A stretch of DNA of 64,000 bases from Streptomyces sp. 840.1 (GTDB taxonomy: Bacteria; Actinomycetota; Actinomycetes; Streptomycetales; Streptomycetaceae). Location of the stretch: NCBI RefSeq assembly GCF_003751445.1, contig NZ_RJUU01000003.1, positions 1,240,001 through 1,304,000 on the forward strand, read 5' to 3'. Below the pieces are notes generated by a model. That model worked only from the letters and a program-made list of their open reading frames with translations. It did not search any database and had not been told where the DNA came from. Positions 33,461 to 40,791 of this stretch are shown here, piece by piece. The translations under genes and the position numbers were made by a program. Each line of letters starts with the position of its first letter. The first letter of the stretch is position 1.

Positions 33461-36232
33461 TCAGGTTGCGGGCGCGGTGGAGTCCGGTGCCACCGAGCCG
33501 ATCTCTTTGCGGGAGGAGACACCGAGCTTCGCGAACACCTTGCTCAGATGCCATTCGACCGTGTGCGGGCTGAGGAACAGCCGGGCGGCGATCTCCGGGT
33601 TGGTGAAGCCCTCCTGCGCGAGCCGGGCGATCTCGGCCTCCTTCGTGGTGAGGGCCGCCGGGGCCGCCGAGGCGCGTTTGCGTACGGTCGCTCCGGCGGC
33701 CTGCAACTCTCGTCGCGCGCGCTCCGCGAACGCATCGGCCCCAGCCTCGCTGAGCATCTCGTACGCCTCGCTCAGCCGCACACGCGCGTCATCCCGCCGT
33801 TGTCCGAGGCGGAGCCACTCGCCGTAGCGGAGCCGGGCGCGGGCGCTGTCCATGCGGGTCCCCGCCGCGTCGAGGTGCTGAATCGCCCGCTGGTGCAGGG
33901 TGTCGGCTTCCTGCCCCTCGCTCACCAGGGCTCGGACGGCGGCGGAGATGCCCAGAGCCCAGGGCGTGCGGACGGCCCGGGCCATCTCCTCGATCGTCCG
34001 GGCGGCCTGGGCCGCCTGCGCGGTGTGCCCCAGCCGTACGGCCGCTTCGACGAGTTCCACCCGGGACTGGAGGGACAGTCCGAGTTCCTGGGGGTTCTCG
34101 CAGCCGTGCTGCGCGGCGGCGTAGGCCTCCTCGTACCGGCCGAGACCGTTGTGCAGCACCGCGGCCGCCCACTGGGTGGCCGTCGTCACCTTGCCCTCGC
34201 CCTGAAGGAGACGGTCCCGCGTGACGGCTTCGATCGCCTGCCGGGTCGAGGACTCGTGTCCCTTGAAGGGCTCCACGACGAGCGCGCCGTAATGTGCGAA
34301 GAAGCTGCTGCCGGTGGCTTCAGCGATCGCGCTCGCTTCCACGGCGAGGGAGTGGGCCCCGCGCAGATCGCCGGCGAACACCCGGTTCGACAGGCGCAGG
34401 AGGAGGGCCGAGGGCAGTACGGCCAGTGCTCCGCTGCCGCGGGACAGTTCGACCAGCCGCGCCGAGAGCTCGGACCAGGAAGCGAAGTCCCAGGTGTTGT
34501 GCGCCATGCGGCATACCAGCGGGAGCCACCCCAAGCCGTCTTCCCGGGTGAGCTCCCCCGTCCGGAAGGCCGCCACGGCCTCCAGGAGGGGCGGCGCGCC
34601 CACGGCGTAGCTTTCGGTGATCACCCGTGCGAGGCCGGTCAGCAAGAGTTCCTCACGGCCCGCCGGGGGCACGTGCTCCCGCGTGCTCAGTAGGGCCTCG
34701 GCGACATCAAGGACGCCGCCCCTGGCGAGCCGGCCCGCGGTCAGGGCCGCGTGGGCGGCATCCCGGTAGGTCTGGAGGGCCAGTTGGGGGGCGAACGGCT
34801 GAAGTCGCCCGGCCGCTTCGAGCAGGTAGGGCAGTCCGGTACTGGCGCTCTTGGCGGCGGACATGATCTGTCCCCGCAGCAGGGTCGCCCGTGCCGCTTC
34901 GGCGTCGTCGAGCTGGCTCAGTTCCGCCGCGTCGACCAGTGACCGCGCGACGTCGAAGGCACCCGCCTGGTACTTCGCCCGCGCCGCGGCCAGCGCCCTG
35001 TCCCCACGGCGCGCGGGGTCCGGTGTCAGTTCGGTGGCCCGGTGCAGGAAGGCCGCCGCCGCCGCGATGCCGCCGCGCGTGTGGGCCCGGCCGGCGGTTC
35101 CCTCCAGCTCGGCGGCGACGGCCTCATCGGGTCCCGTCGTCGCACTCGCGAGGTGCCATACGCGACGTTCGGGATGAAGACTCGCGTCGATCGAATCGGC
35201 CAGGGCCGCGTGTACGCGACGGCGCTCCCGGACACCGCCGGCGCGGTACGCCGCGGAGCGGACCAGCGGGTGGCGGAAGCGCACCCAGGTGCCGAACGTG
35301 ATCAGGCCGGACGCCTCGGCATGGGTGACGGCGGTGTCCACGCAGATGCCCAGGTGTTCGGCGGCTCTTCGCAGTAGGGCGACATCCCCGACCGGTTCGG
35401 CGGCTGCGATGAGCAGCAGCTGCCGCGCCTGAGCCGGGAGCGACTGGACGCGCTGCAGGAAACCCGCCTCGATCCGGCTGGACAGCGGCCGGGTCGTGAG
35501 GTCGCCGAGGCCGCGCGCCATCTCGACGGCGGTCAGACCTCGCGGCAGTTCGAGCAGGGCCAGCGGATTGCCGCGCGTCTCGGCGACGACACGGTCCCGC
35601 ACACTCGCATCCAGAGGTCCGGTGACGACCGTGTCGAGGAGTCTGCGGGACTCCTCCTCGTCCAGCCCCCGTACGAGGAGTTCCGGCAGGTCGGCGAGGA
35701 TCTCGCGGGTTCCGGACTCCCGGACGGCCAGGACCAGCACGACCGACTCGGCGAGCAGTCGGCGCGCGACGAACTGGAGGGTCTGCGCGGACACCCGGTC
35801 CAGCCACTGGGCGTCGTCGACCACGCAGATCAGCGGCTCGTCGCCGACGGCCGACGCGAGCAGGCTCAGGGTGGCCAGACTGACCAGGAACCGGTCGGGC
35901 GCGTCACCGGCTCGGAGTCCGAACGCCGTGCCCAGGGCGTCGCGCTGCGGCTCGGGGAGGTCGTCGACATGGGAGAGCAGCGGGGCGCAGAGCTGATGCA
36001 GCCCTGCGTAGGCGAGTTCCATCTCGGACTGCACACCGGCCGCCCTCACGACCCGGCAGCCGGCGGCCCGGTCGAGGAGGTGGTTCAACAGCTCGGTCTT
36101 GCCGATGCCCGCCTCGCCGCGCACCACCAGGACCCCGCTCTGCCCGGCCTTGGCCCGGGCCAGCAGGTCGTCGAGGACCTGGCATTCGTCCCGCCGCCCG
36201 ATGAGCTCGGTCCGTGTTCCGCCCCTTACCAT
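33461..36232 (-). CDS. LuxR-family ATP-binding regulator (LAL 3)
   Basis: This 923-residue LAL has Walker A GEAGIGKT, Walker B ICVVDDAQWLD and a C-terminal helix-turn-helix (LTTKEAEIARLAQEGFTNPEIA, SPHTVEWHLSKVFAKLGV). I chose the ATG at 36232, with GGGAGGCGG just upstream, over the start nine codons earlier. Its stop is 7 bases from the convergent OsmC stop. The middle TPR-like part contains several short-spaced helical repeats. Ligand and targets are unknown. Confidence 0.88.
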   Translation of the reverse strand: MVRGGTRTELIGRRDECQVLDDLLARAKAGQSGVLVVRGEAGIGKTELLNHLLDRAAGCRVVRAAGVQSEMELAYAGLHQLCAPLLSHVDDLPEPQRDALGTAFGLRAGDAPDRFLVSLATLSLLASAVGDEPLICVVDDAQWLDRVSAQTLQFVARRLLAESVVLVLAVRESGTREILADLPELLVRGLDEEESRRLLDTVVTGPLDASVRDRVVAETRGNPLALLELPRGLTAVEMARGLGDLTTRPLSSRIEAGFLQRVQSLPAQARQLLLIAAAEPVGDVALLRRAAEHLGICVDTAVTHAEASGLITFGTWVRFRHPLVRSAAYRAGGVRERRRVHAALADSIDASLHPERRVWHLASATTGPDEAVAAELEGTAGRAHTRGGIAAAAAFLHRATELTPDPARRGDRALAAARAKYQAGAFDVARSLVDAAELSQLDDAEAARATLLRGQIMSAAKSASTGLPYLLEAAGRLQPFAPQLALQTYRDAAHAALTAGRLARGGVLDVAEALLSTREHVPPAGREELLLTGLARVITESYAVGAPPLLEAVAAFRTGELTREDGLGWLPLVCRMAHNTWDFASWSELSARLVELSRGSGALAVLPSALLLRLSNRVFAGDLRGAHSLAVEASAIAEATGSSFFAHYGALVVEPFKGHESSTRQAIEAVTRDRLLQGEGKVTTATQWAAAVLHNGLGRYEEAYAAAQHGCENPQELGLSLQSRVELVEAAVRLGHTAQAAQAARTIEEMARAVRTPWALGISAAVRALVSEGQEADTLHQRAIQHLDAAGTRMDSARARLRYGEWLRLGQRRDDARVRLSEAYEMLSEAGADAFAERARRELQAAGATVRKRASAAPAALTTKEAEIARLAQEGFTNPEIAARLFLSPHTVEWHLSKVFAKLGVSSRKEIGSVAPDSTAPAT

Positions 36233-36356
36233 GACCGCCTCCCGGCTGTCACGATACATCAGCGATCATCGTGCCCACGGCCTGCTCAGCAACCGCTTCC
36301 GGTGACCGGAGGCCATTTCGACGGGACCGCGCGGCGCCTCGGTGTTCCTCGCCGGC

Positions 36357-36698
36357 TCAGGCCACCCACACCGTGCAGGCCACCGTGCCCACGAAGATCA
36401 CCGCGATGACGACGATCATGGCGATCAGTGTGCGACGCAGCCATCGCGCGACCCGGGCGTGGTGCGCCTCCTCGGCCGCGCCGATGCTGTCGGCGATGTG
36501 CCGCGTCACCATGCGGGCCACGTGCTTCTGGTCCTCCAGGTACCACACCTCGATGTCCCGCTTCTGCTCATGGGTCAGCCCGGGCGTCTGCCCGGTGAAA
36601 GCGGTCACGCGCCGACGGGCGGTGCTGAGGTGGGACTCTCGGTACAGATATGCCTCAATATCGGCCAGCCCCCGGGCGGCCTGCTTGTCCGTGTTCAT
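36357..36698 (-). CDS. Small membrane-anchored protein, paralogue B
   Basis: This 113-residue protein matches the product of 2065-2406 along its whole length (AIEAYLY/DIEAYLY, TARRRV, GAAEEAHH) and likewise ends in a hydrophobic helix (about residues 84-110). The ATG at 36698 has GGAGCG upstream. Function unknown. Unlike paralogue A it has a large perfect palindrome (36822-36847) 124 bases upstream of its start, a candidate repressor site, and it lies beside LAL 3. Confidence 0.72.
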   Translation of the reverse strand: MNTDKQAARGLADIEAYLYRESHLSTARRRVTAFTGQTPGLTHEQKRDIEVWYLEDQKHVARMVTRHIADSIGAAEEAHHARVARWLRRTLIAMIVVIAVIFVGTVACTVWVA

Positions 36699-36821
36699 GA
36701 TGCGCTCCAGGGTGGTGGCCCGGTGAACCTTGGATCCGCCGTCGAGGTGCTCACCGCGTCCGGTCGCAGTGGCTCCGGGCCGACCGCGCCTGCTCGCTCG
36801 ACGCCATCGGCGGCGATCTCC

Positions 36822-36847
36822 GACAGGACATGTACACATGTCCTGTC
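36822..36847. promoter_or_regulatory. Perfect 26-base palindromic operator
   Basis: Two 12-base arms, GACAGGACATGT and its exact reverse complement, are separated by AC. The form is typical of a dimeric repressor operator (TetR/GntR-like). It lies upstream of the 36357 gene; a shorter palindrome, CACACGGTGTG, follows at once. No regulator gene adjoins that clearly matches it. Confidence 0.7.
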
Positions 36848-36880
36848 TCACACGGTGTGTCGACGTCCGGATACCGACGG

Positions 36881-36916
36881 CTGCGGGGCCCCGTGCCCCT
36901 GCACGGGGCCCCGCAG
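36881..36916. terminator. Strong hairpin downstream of the 36927 cupin gene
   Basis: CTGCGGGGCCCCGTG (36881-36895) pairs perfectly with 36902-36916 across a 6-base loop: a 15-bp GC stem just past the stop of the minus-strand cupin gene. Confidence 0.7.
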
Positions 36917-36926
36917 TTCTTGTAGG

Positions 36927-37394
36927 TCAGGCCGTGGGCCGCGGGGCGCGCAGGTGGGCTCGCTCCTTCAGCTCCGCCTCGTCGACCAGTTCCAGCATGG
37001 GCTTGCCGGGGGCGCACATCATGGTGACGACGAACTCGGTCGGCTCATCGTCCAGGGCGTTGCCGTCCTGGTAGTGGATGGCGTCACCGCCCGGCTCCCA
37101 GAAGGTGCCGCCGGGCTCGACCACGCGCTCGGGCTCGCCCTCCAGCTCGAAGCGGACGGCGCCCTTGATGACGTAGCCGAACGCCGGGCCGGAGTGCCGG
37201 TGCGGCGGGGTGCCCGGGTCACCGGGCTCCCACTGGACGTGAATGGTCATCGCCGAGGCGCCCTCGGGCACGGTGATCGGCGCGGCGTCCTGCAGCAGTT
37301 TCGCCGCCCGCGTCCAGCTGGGGCCGTCCTCGCCGCCGGTTCCGTGGTGGTGCCCGTGGTGGCCGTGGTGGGCATGCTCTGATTCTTCCGACAC
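36927..37394 (-). CDS. Cupin-domain protein with His-rich N-terminus
   Basis: This 155-residue cupin has the metal-site segments PPHRHSGPAFGYVIKG (motif 1) and WEPGGDAIHYQDGN (motif 2). Its N-terminus is unusually His-rich (HAHHGHHGHHHG, residues about 7-18), which may bind metal. I chose the GTG at 37394 because GGAAGG lies 9 bases upstream; the same ribosome-binding/start block recurs at the DUF5134 leader (14505). An exact ECF41-type promoter lies 109 bases upstream and a strong terminator follows. Substrate unknown. Confidence 0.78.
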   Translation of the reverse strand: MSEESEHAHHGHHGHHHGTGGEDGPSWTRAAKLLQDAAPITVPEGASAMTIHVQWEPGDPGTPPHRHSGPAFGYVIKGAVRFELEGEPERVVEPGGTFWEPGGDAIHYQDGNALDDEPTEFVVTMMCAPGKPMLELVDEAELKERAHLRAPRPTA

Positions 37395-37502
37395 TGAGTC
37401 GCACCTTCCGTGATGACACCGTCGTCCGGGCCGTGGCCCGGCCGTCGCATGGTCGTTCTGGTCGCGGGGATTGCTTGGCCTCTCCGACCGCTCGACTCCT
37501 CT

Positions 37503-37529
37503 GACCGGGTGGCCGCCGGATCTGTGACA
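37503..37529 (-). promoter_or_regulatory. ECF41-type promoter for the 37394 cupin
   Basis: Exact TGTCACA, 15 bases, CGGTC on the minus strand; 109 bases from the GTG start. It is divergent from the 37600 promoter. Confidence 0.75.
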
Positions 37530-37599
37530 CGAGGCGACCGGCGGGGGCATTGGCGGTCGAGGTGTCGTCCGGGGACTGTTCTCGCAAACACAGTGCCCG

Positions 37600-37626
37600 T
37601 GTCACAGAAGACGTGTCCGCCCGGTC
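37600..37626 (+). promoter_or_regulatory. ECF41-type promoter kept upstream of the SDR relic
   Basis: Exact TGTCACA, 15 bases, CGGTC; the -10 end is 54 bases from the GTG of the internally deleted SDR gene at 37680. Confidence 0.75.
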
Positions 37627-37679
37627 TCCCCCATGCGGTCAACATCATGACATCAGCGCATATACGCGAGGTTCCCACC

Positions 37680-37835
37680 GTGAAGGTCGTAGTGATAGGC
37701 GGCACCGGACTCATCGGCTCCAAGCCGGTGGCCAAACTCGACGAGCATGGCCAGGTGGACACCCTGCGGCCCGGCGCGGACGCACGCATCGCGCAGATCC
37801 GGTTCCGCGACTGGCTCGCGCAGCAGCAGCACTGA
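37680..37835 (+). pseudogene. NmrA-like SDR with a large in-frame internal deletion
   Basis: This 51-codon frame joins the N-terminal 24 residues of an NmrA-like SDR (VKVVVIGGTGLIGS, KLDEHG) directly to the last 25 or so residues (LRPGADARIAQIRFRDWL). Both halves align with the complete paralogues at 23476 and 50981, but about 190 residues between them are gone. Frame, ribosome-binding site (GAGG) and promoter are intact, so a short peptide could still be made, though it could not fold as an SDR. Confidence 0.8.
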
Positions 37836-37973
37836 GCCACGACGGGGCGGACCGCAGGAAGGGGGTCCGTCGCTCGTGTGGCGGCCCAAGTCGTCCGCAC
37901 TGCGGCACGCCGGGCCCCCCGTCTATCAGGCACCTTTCCAGGCAGACACCGATTACAGAAGGAATTACCCACC

Positions 37974-38573
37974 ATGTCCACCAAGCACGACCAGGCCGTT
38001 CCCGCCGGCTCCGCGTCCTACGCGGGGGTGACCGGTGTCTACACCGTCGACCCGCTCCACAGCACCATCGGCTTCTCCGCCCGGCACACCATGATCTCCA
38101 ACGTGCGGGGCAGATTCGTCCGTTTCGAGGGTCTGCTCATACTCGACGGCTCCGCCCCGTCCCGTTCGGAGGCGTACGTAAGTGTCCAGACCGACAGCAT
38201 GGACACGGGAGCCCAGGAGCTCGATGCCTACCTGAGGGGGCCCGACTTCTTCGATGCCGCGACGTTTCCCCTGATGAGCTTTGGCTCGACGCGCGTCATC
38301 CCTCTCGGCGACGACAACTTCCGGCTCCTGGGCGCTCTGCGCATCAAGGACATCGAGCTGCCCCTGGACCTGGCGGTGGTTCTCGGCGGAGTCGGCGCGG
38401 ACGCCAACGGGCGGCACCGGGTCGGCTTCGAGGGCACGGCCACCCTTCGGCGTTCGGACTGGGGTCTGGCCTGGAACATGCCCCTGCGGACGGGAGGCGC
38501 CCTGATCAGTGACAAGGTGACGCTGTCCCTGGACATCTCGGCGGTGCGGGCCGACCTCACACCGGCGGCCTGA
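37974..38573 (+). CDS. YceI-family lipocalin-like protein
   Basis: This 199-residue protein matches the YceI family. YTVDPLHSTIGFSARHTMISNVRGRF (residues about 22-47; the D-x-x-H-S-x-x-F-x-x-x-H core is visible) starts the beta-barrel, and FPLMSFGSTRV and LGALRIKDIELPLDL follow at the usual positions. YceI proteins bind isoprenoids such as polyprenyl quinones. No signal peptide is seen, so it should be cytoplasmic. AGAAGGAA precedes the ATG at 37974. It may be transcribed from the promoter at 37600 across the SDR relic. A 22-bp hairpin follows. Confidence 0.85.
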   Translation: MSTKHDQAVPAGSASYAGVTGVYTVDPLHSTIGFSARHTMISNVRGRFVRFEGLLILDGSAPSRSEAYVSVQTDSMDTGAQELDAYLRGPDFFDAATFPLMSFGSTRVIPLGDDNFRLLGALRIKDIELPLDLAVVLGGVGADANGRHRVGFEGTATLRRSDWGLAWNMPLRTGGALISDKVTLSLDISAVRADLTPAA

Positions 38574-38579
38574 CCGGGC

Positions 38580-38625
38580 GGCGAGACGAAGGGGGGCCCG
38601 GTGCCGGGCCCCCCTTCGTCTCGCC
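38580..38625. terminator. Very strong convergent terminator hairpin
   Basis: A perfect inverted repeat of 22 bases per arm (left arm 38580-38601, right arm 38604-38625) with a G6C3/G3C6 core. It lies between the convergent yceI-like and whiB-like genes. Confidence 0.78.
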
Positions 38626-38655
38626 GTGCGCCCCCGGCTCACACGGCCCGTGTGC

Positions 38656-38922
38656 TCAGGCAGCTGTCTCCGCCGCCGTCCGGCGCCGTGCCGCGCGCCG
38701 TCGTTCGGCACGGCGCTCCCCTTCTGTCGTGCCGCCCCAGATGCCTTCGACGGGACCCGCGACGACGGCCCACGCCAAGCACTGTTCCCTCACGGGACAA
38801 CGACGGCAGACGGACCTCGCCTCGTCCGTCTGTAGTACTCCCTGACCACTGTTCATACCGCCTATCGGGAAGAAGAGATCAGGGTCTTCGCGTAGGCACA
38901 GGCCCCGGTCGCGCCAATCCAT
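38656..38922 (-). CDS. WhiB-like iron-sulfur regulator
   Basis: This 88-residue Wbl protein has the four cluster cysteines (GLC near residue 9, then SVCRRCPVREQC), the GIWGGTTEGERR turn and a basic C-terminal tail. Wbl proteins carry a [4Fe-4S] cluster that reacts with oxygen or nitric oxide and act with a principal sigma factor in development or stress. AGGAGG lies 6 bases before the ATG. An exact ECF41-type promoter lies 52 bases upstream, so the redox sensor itself seems to belong to the regulon. It could correspond to a WblA/WhiB1-like subgroup, which I cannot fix by eye. Confidence 0.88.
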   Translation of the reverse strand: MDWRDRGLCLREDPDLFFPIGGMNSGQGVLQTDEARSVCRRCPVREQCLAWAVVAGPVEGIWGGTTEGERRAERRRAARRRTAAETAA

Positions 38923-38974
38923 GGAACACCTCCTGCGGTCAACGGTTCGACACTGTTCCGCGCTCACTTGAGGA

Positions 38975-39001
38975 GACCGAGCTGTCGGCTCGGGTGTGAC
39001 A
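38975..39001 (-). promoter_or_regulatory. ECF41-type promoter for the whiB-like gene
   Basis: Exact TGTCACA, 15 bases, CGGTC on the minus strand; 52 bases from the ATG at 38922. Confidence 0.75.
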
Positions 39002-39284
39002 TCGCGAACGGGCCGGATCCTTTTGCCGTTGCGCGGTGCGCCCGTCGCGCGCCGCCCGCACCTCGAGCAGTCCCGGGGGCGGCGGGGGCGGCGGCCATAT
39101 GCCACTGTCTGACACTCTCTTCAGAGGTCGTACAGTGTGTTTGGCAACAGCCCGTCGACGAGGCCCCTCTGACCCCCGGGCGGTGCCTCCCGTACCTGTC
39201 TCCCGAAGGGACAACCATGCGTAACACACTACGTACCACCGCCGTCGGAACCATGCTCCTAGGCCGTGTCTGATAATTGATCTT

Positions 39285-40174
39285 GTGGCTGGTCGAGGTG
39301 AACTGACGGATGCGGCGTGGGAGCAAATACGACCGCTGCTTCCTACGATGGACGGGCGGGGTAGGCCCTGGAGGGATCACCGGCAGGTGATCGACGGGGT
39401 GCTGTGGCGGCTGCGGACCGGTGCTCCGTGGCGAGATATGCCCGAGCGATACGGCCCGTGGCAGACCGCCTACGAACGCTTCGCCCGCTGGGAAGCCGAT
39501 GGCACATGGGCCAGGTTGCTCGAGCACGCACAGGTCCGCGATGACGCGGTGTGCCGGATCGAGTGGACCGTGTCGGTGGACTCCACCATCAATCGTGCCC
39601 ACCAACACGCCGCCGGCGCCCGCAAAAAGGGGAGCCCTGCGAGGACAAACTGGAGGATCCGCAACGCTCGGCGGCGCGGCAGGCTCTTGGCCGATCCCGG
39701 GGAGGGCTGACCACCAAGGTCCACGTGGCCGTCGACGGACGAGGCCTGCCGCTGTCCATCGTCCTGACACCGGGCAACGTCAACGACTCCACGATGTTCG
39801 ACGCAGTCCTGGACGCCATTTACGTTCCCCGGTCCGGGATGGGCAGGCCCCGACGTCGACCTGACCGAGTGCTTGCCGACAAGGCGTACTCCTCCCGGGC
39901 TATCCGGGCCGGGCTCAGGCGCCGTGGCATCAAGGCCACCATCCCCGAACGCTCCGACCAGGTCGGCAACCGGCGTCGAAGGGGCAGCGCCGGCGGCCGC
40001 CACCCCGCCTTCGACCGGGAGGCATACAAGCACCGAAACGTCGTGGAACGCTGTTTCAACCGGCTCAAACAGTTCCGGGCCGTCGCCACACGGTTCGACA
40101 AGCTCGCCACCCGCTACCAGGCGGGACTGCAGCTGAGTTCGCTCATCTTGTGGCTACGCGATTTGGTGCCGTGA
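39285..40174 (+). CDS. IS5-family transposase made by -1 frameshift
   Basis: Two overlapping frames form one transposase. The first (39285-39710) carries the N-terminal part, with LTDAAWEQIRPLLP, GVLWRLRTGAPWRDMPERYGPW and the first catalytic Asp in VSVDSTINRAHQH. The second (to 40174) carries LGRSRGGLTTKVHVAVDGRG, the VLADKAYSSRAIRAGLRRRG segment with the second Asp, and RNVVERCFNRLKQFRAVATRF with the Glu. The junction is probably the run AAAAAGGGG at 39624-39632, where a -1 slip joins the frames. Active full-length protein would be about 296 residues. Confidence 0.82.
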
Positions 40175-40672
40175 TCGCCGGGCGAACAGACTTCGCCTGC
40201 GAGGTTGAGTCATGAACGCCGTTTGCGGGACACCCAGCGCATCGAGCCGTGCCATGAGCCGAACCTCTTGCTCTGATGTGACAGCGATCCACAGGGCTGT
40301 GCCCGTGTCGCTGGCGCTGAAGATCTCTCGGCCCTGTCGCCACGCCTCGGCATGAATCGTGTAGGGAGCCAAGGCCAGAAGCACGTCGAACTGCGTGTCG
40401 TCGCGGACATCGACGTCAATCCCCATACCAGGATCACCTTTCGCAGACCGGACGCCCTCGGCCACCTCGTCGGCGGCCATCGACAACACCTGCTTGTACG
40501 CGGGCGCCACTTCCCGTGGCCAGGCGATATCGCTGTAAGCATCGATGTGAGCCGTCTCGATGCTGTCTCGCAGGACACGAAGCGCCTCACGGTGAACACG
40601 CACCACGTCTGCTGCCTCCAGGCCGTCTCGGAGGAACAGGTCTCGACGTGGTTCATCGGCTTCACTGGTCAT
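40154..40672 (-). CDS. Passenger protein of unknown function inside the IS
   Basis: This 172-residue frame lies inside the IS, on the strand opposite the transposase, with its 3' end overlapping the transposase end by 21 bases. It looks coding: balanced composition, helical N-terminal half (AADVVRVHREALRVLRDSIE), then LLALAPYTIHAEAW and GTALWIAVTSEQEVRLMARL. I do not recognise a family. The frame remains open upstream almost to the IS end; I chose the ATG at 40672. IS5 elements rarely carry extra genes, so it may be a cargo or regulatory gene. Confidence 0.55.
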   Translation of the reverse strand: MTSEADEPRRDLFLRDGLEAADVVRVHREALRVLRDSIETAHIDAYSDIAWPREVAPAYKQVLSMAADEVAEGVRSAKGDPGMGIDVDVRDDTQFDVLLALAPYTIHAEAWRQGREIFSASDTGTALWIAVTSEQEVRLMARLDALGVPQTAFMTQPRRRSLFARRSRHQIA

Positions 40673-40791
40673 GCGGCTCAGCCTTTCACGCGCCGACGTC
40701 GTCCGTTTGAAGGGCCTGACTGCGGCCGCCGTTGTGGCCACGCAACGGACGACCTCGCTCGCCCACAGCTTGATCATTTATCAGACACGGC

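Larger units (their letters stand above)
39263..40791 (+). mobile_element. IS5-family element with passenger gene
   Basis: Terminal inverted repeats of about 20 bases (left GCCGTGTCTGATAATTGATC, right end identical except one base) enclose 1529 bases. CTAG flanks both ends (39259-39262 and 40792-40795), consistent with the CTAG-targeting group of Streptomyces IS elements (IS112-like). Inside are a two-frame transposase and, unusually, a second gene on the opposite strand. Confidence 0.82.
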
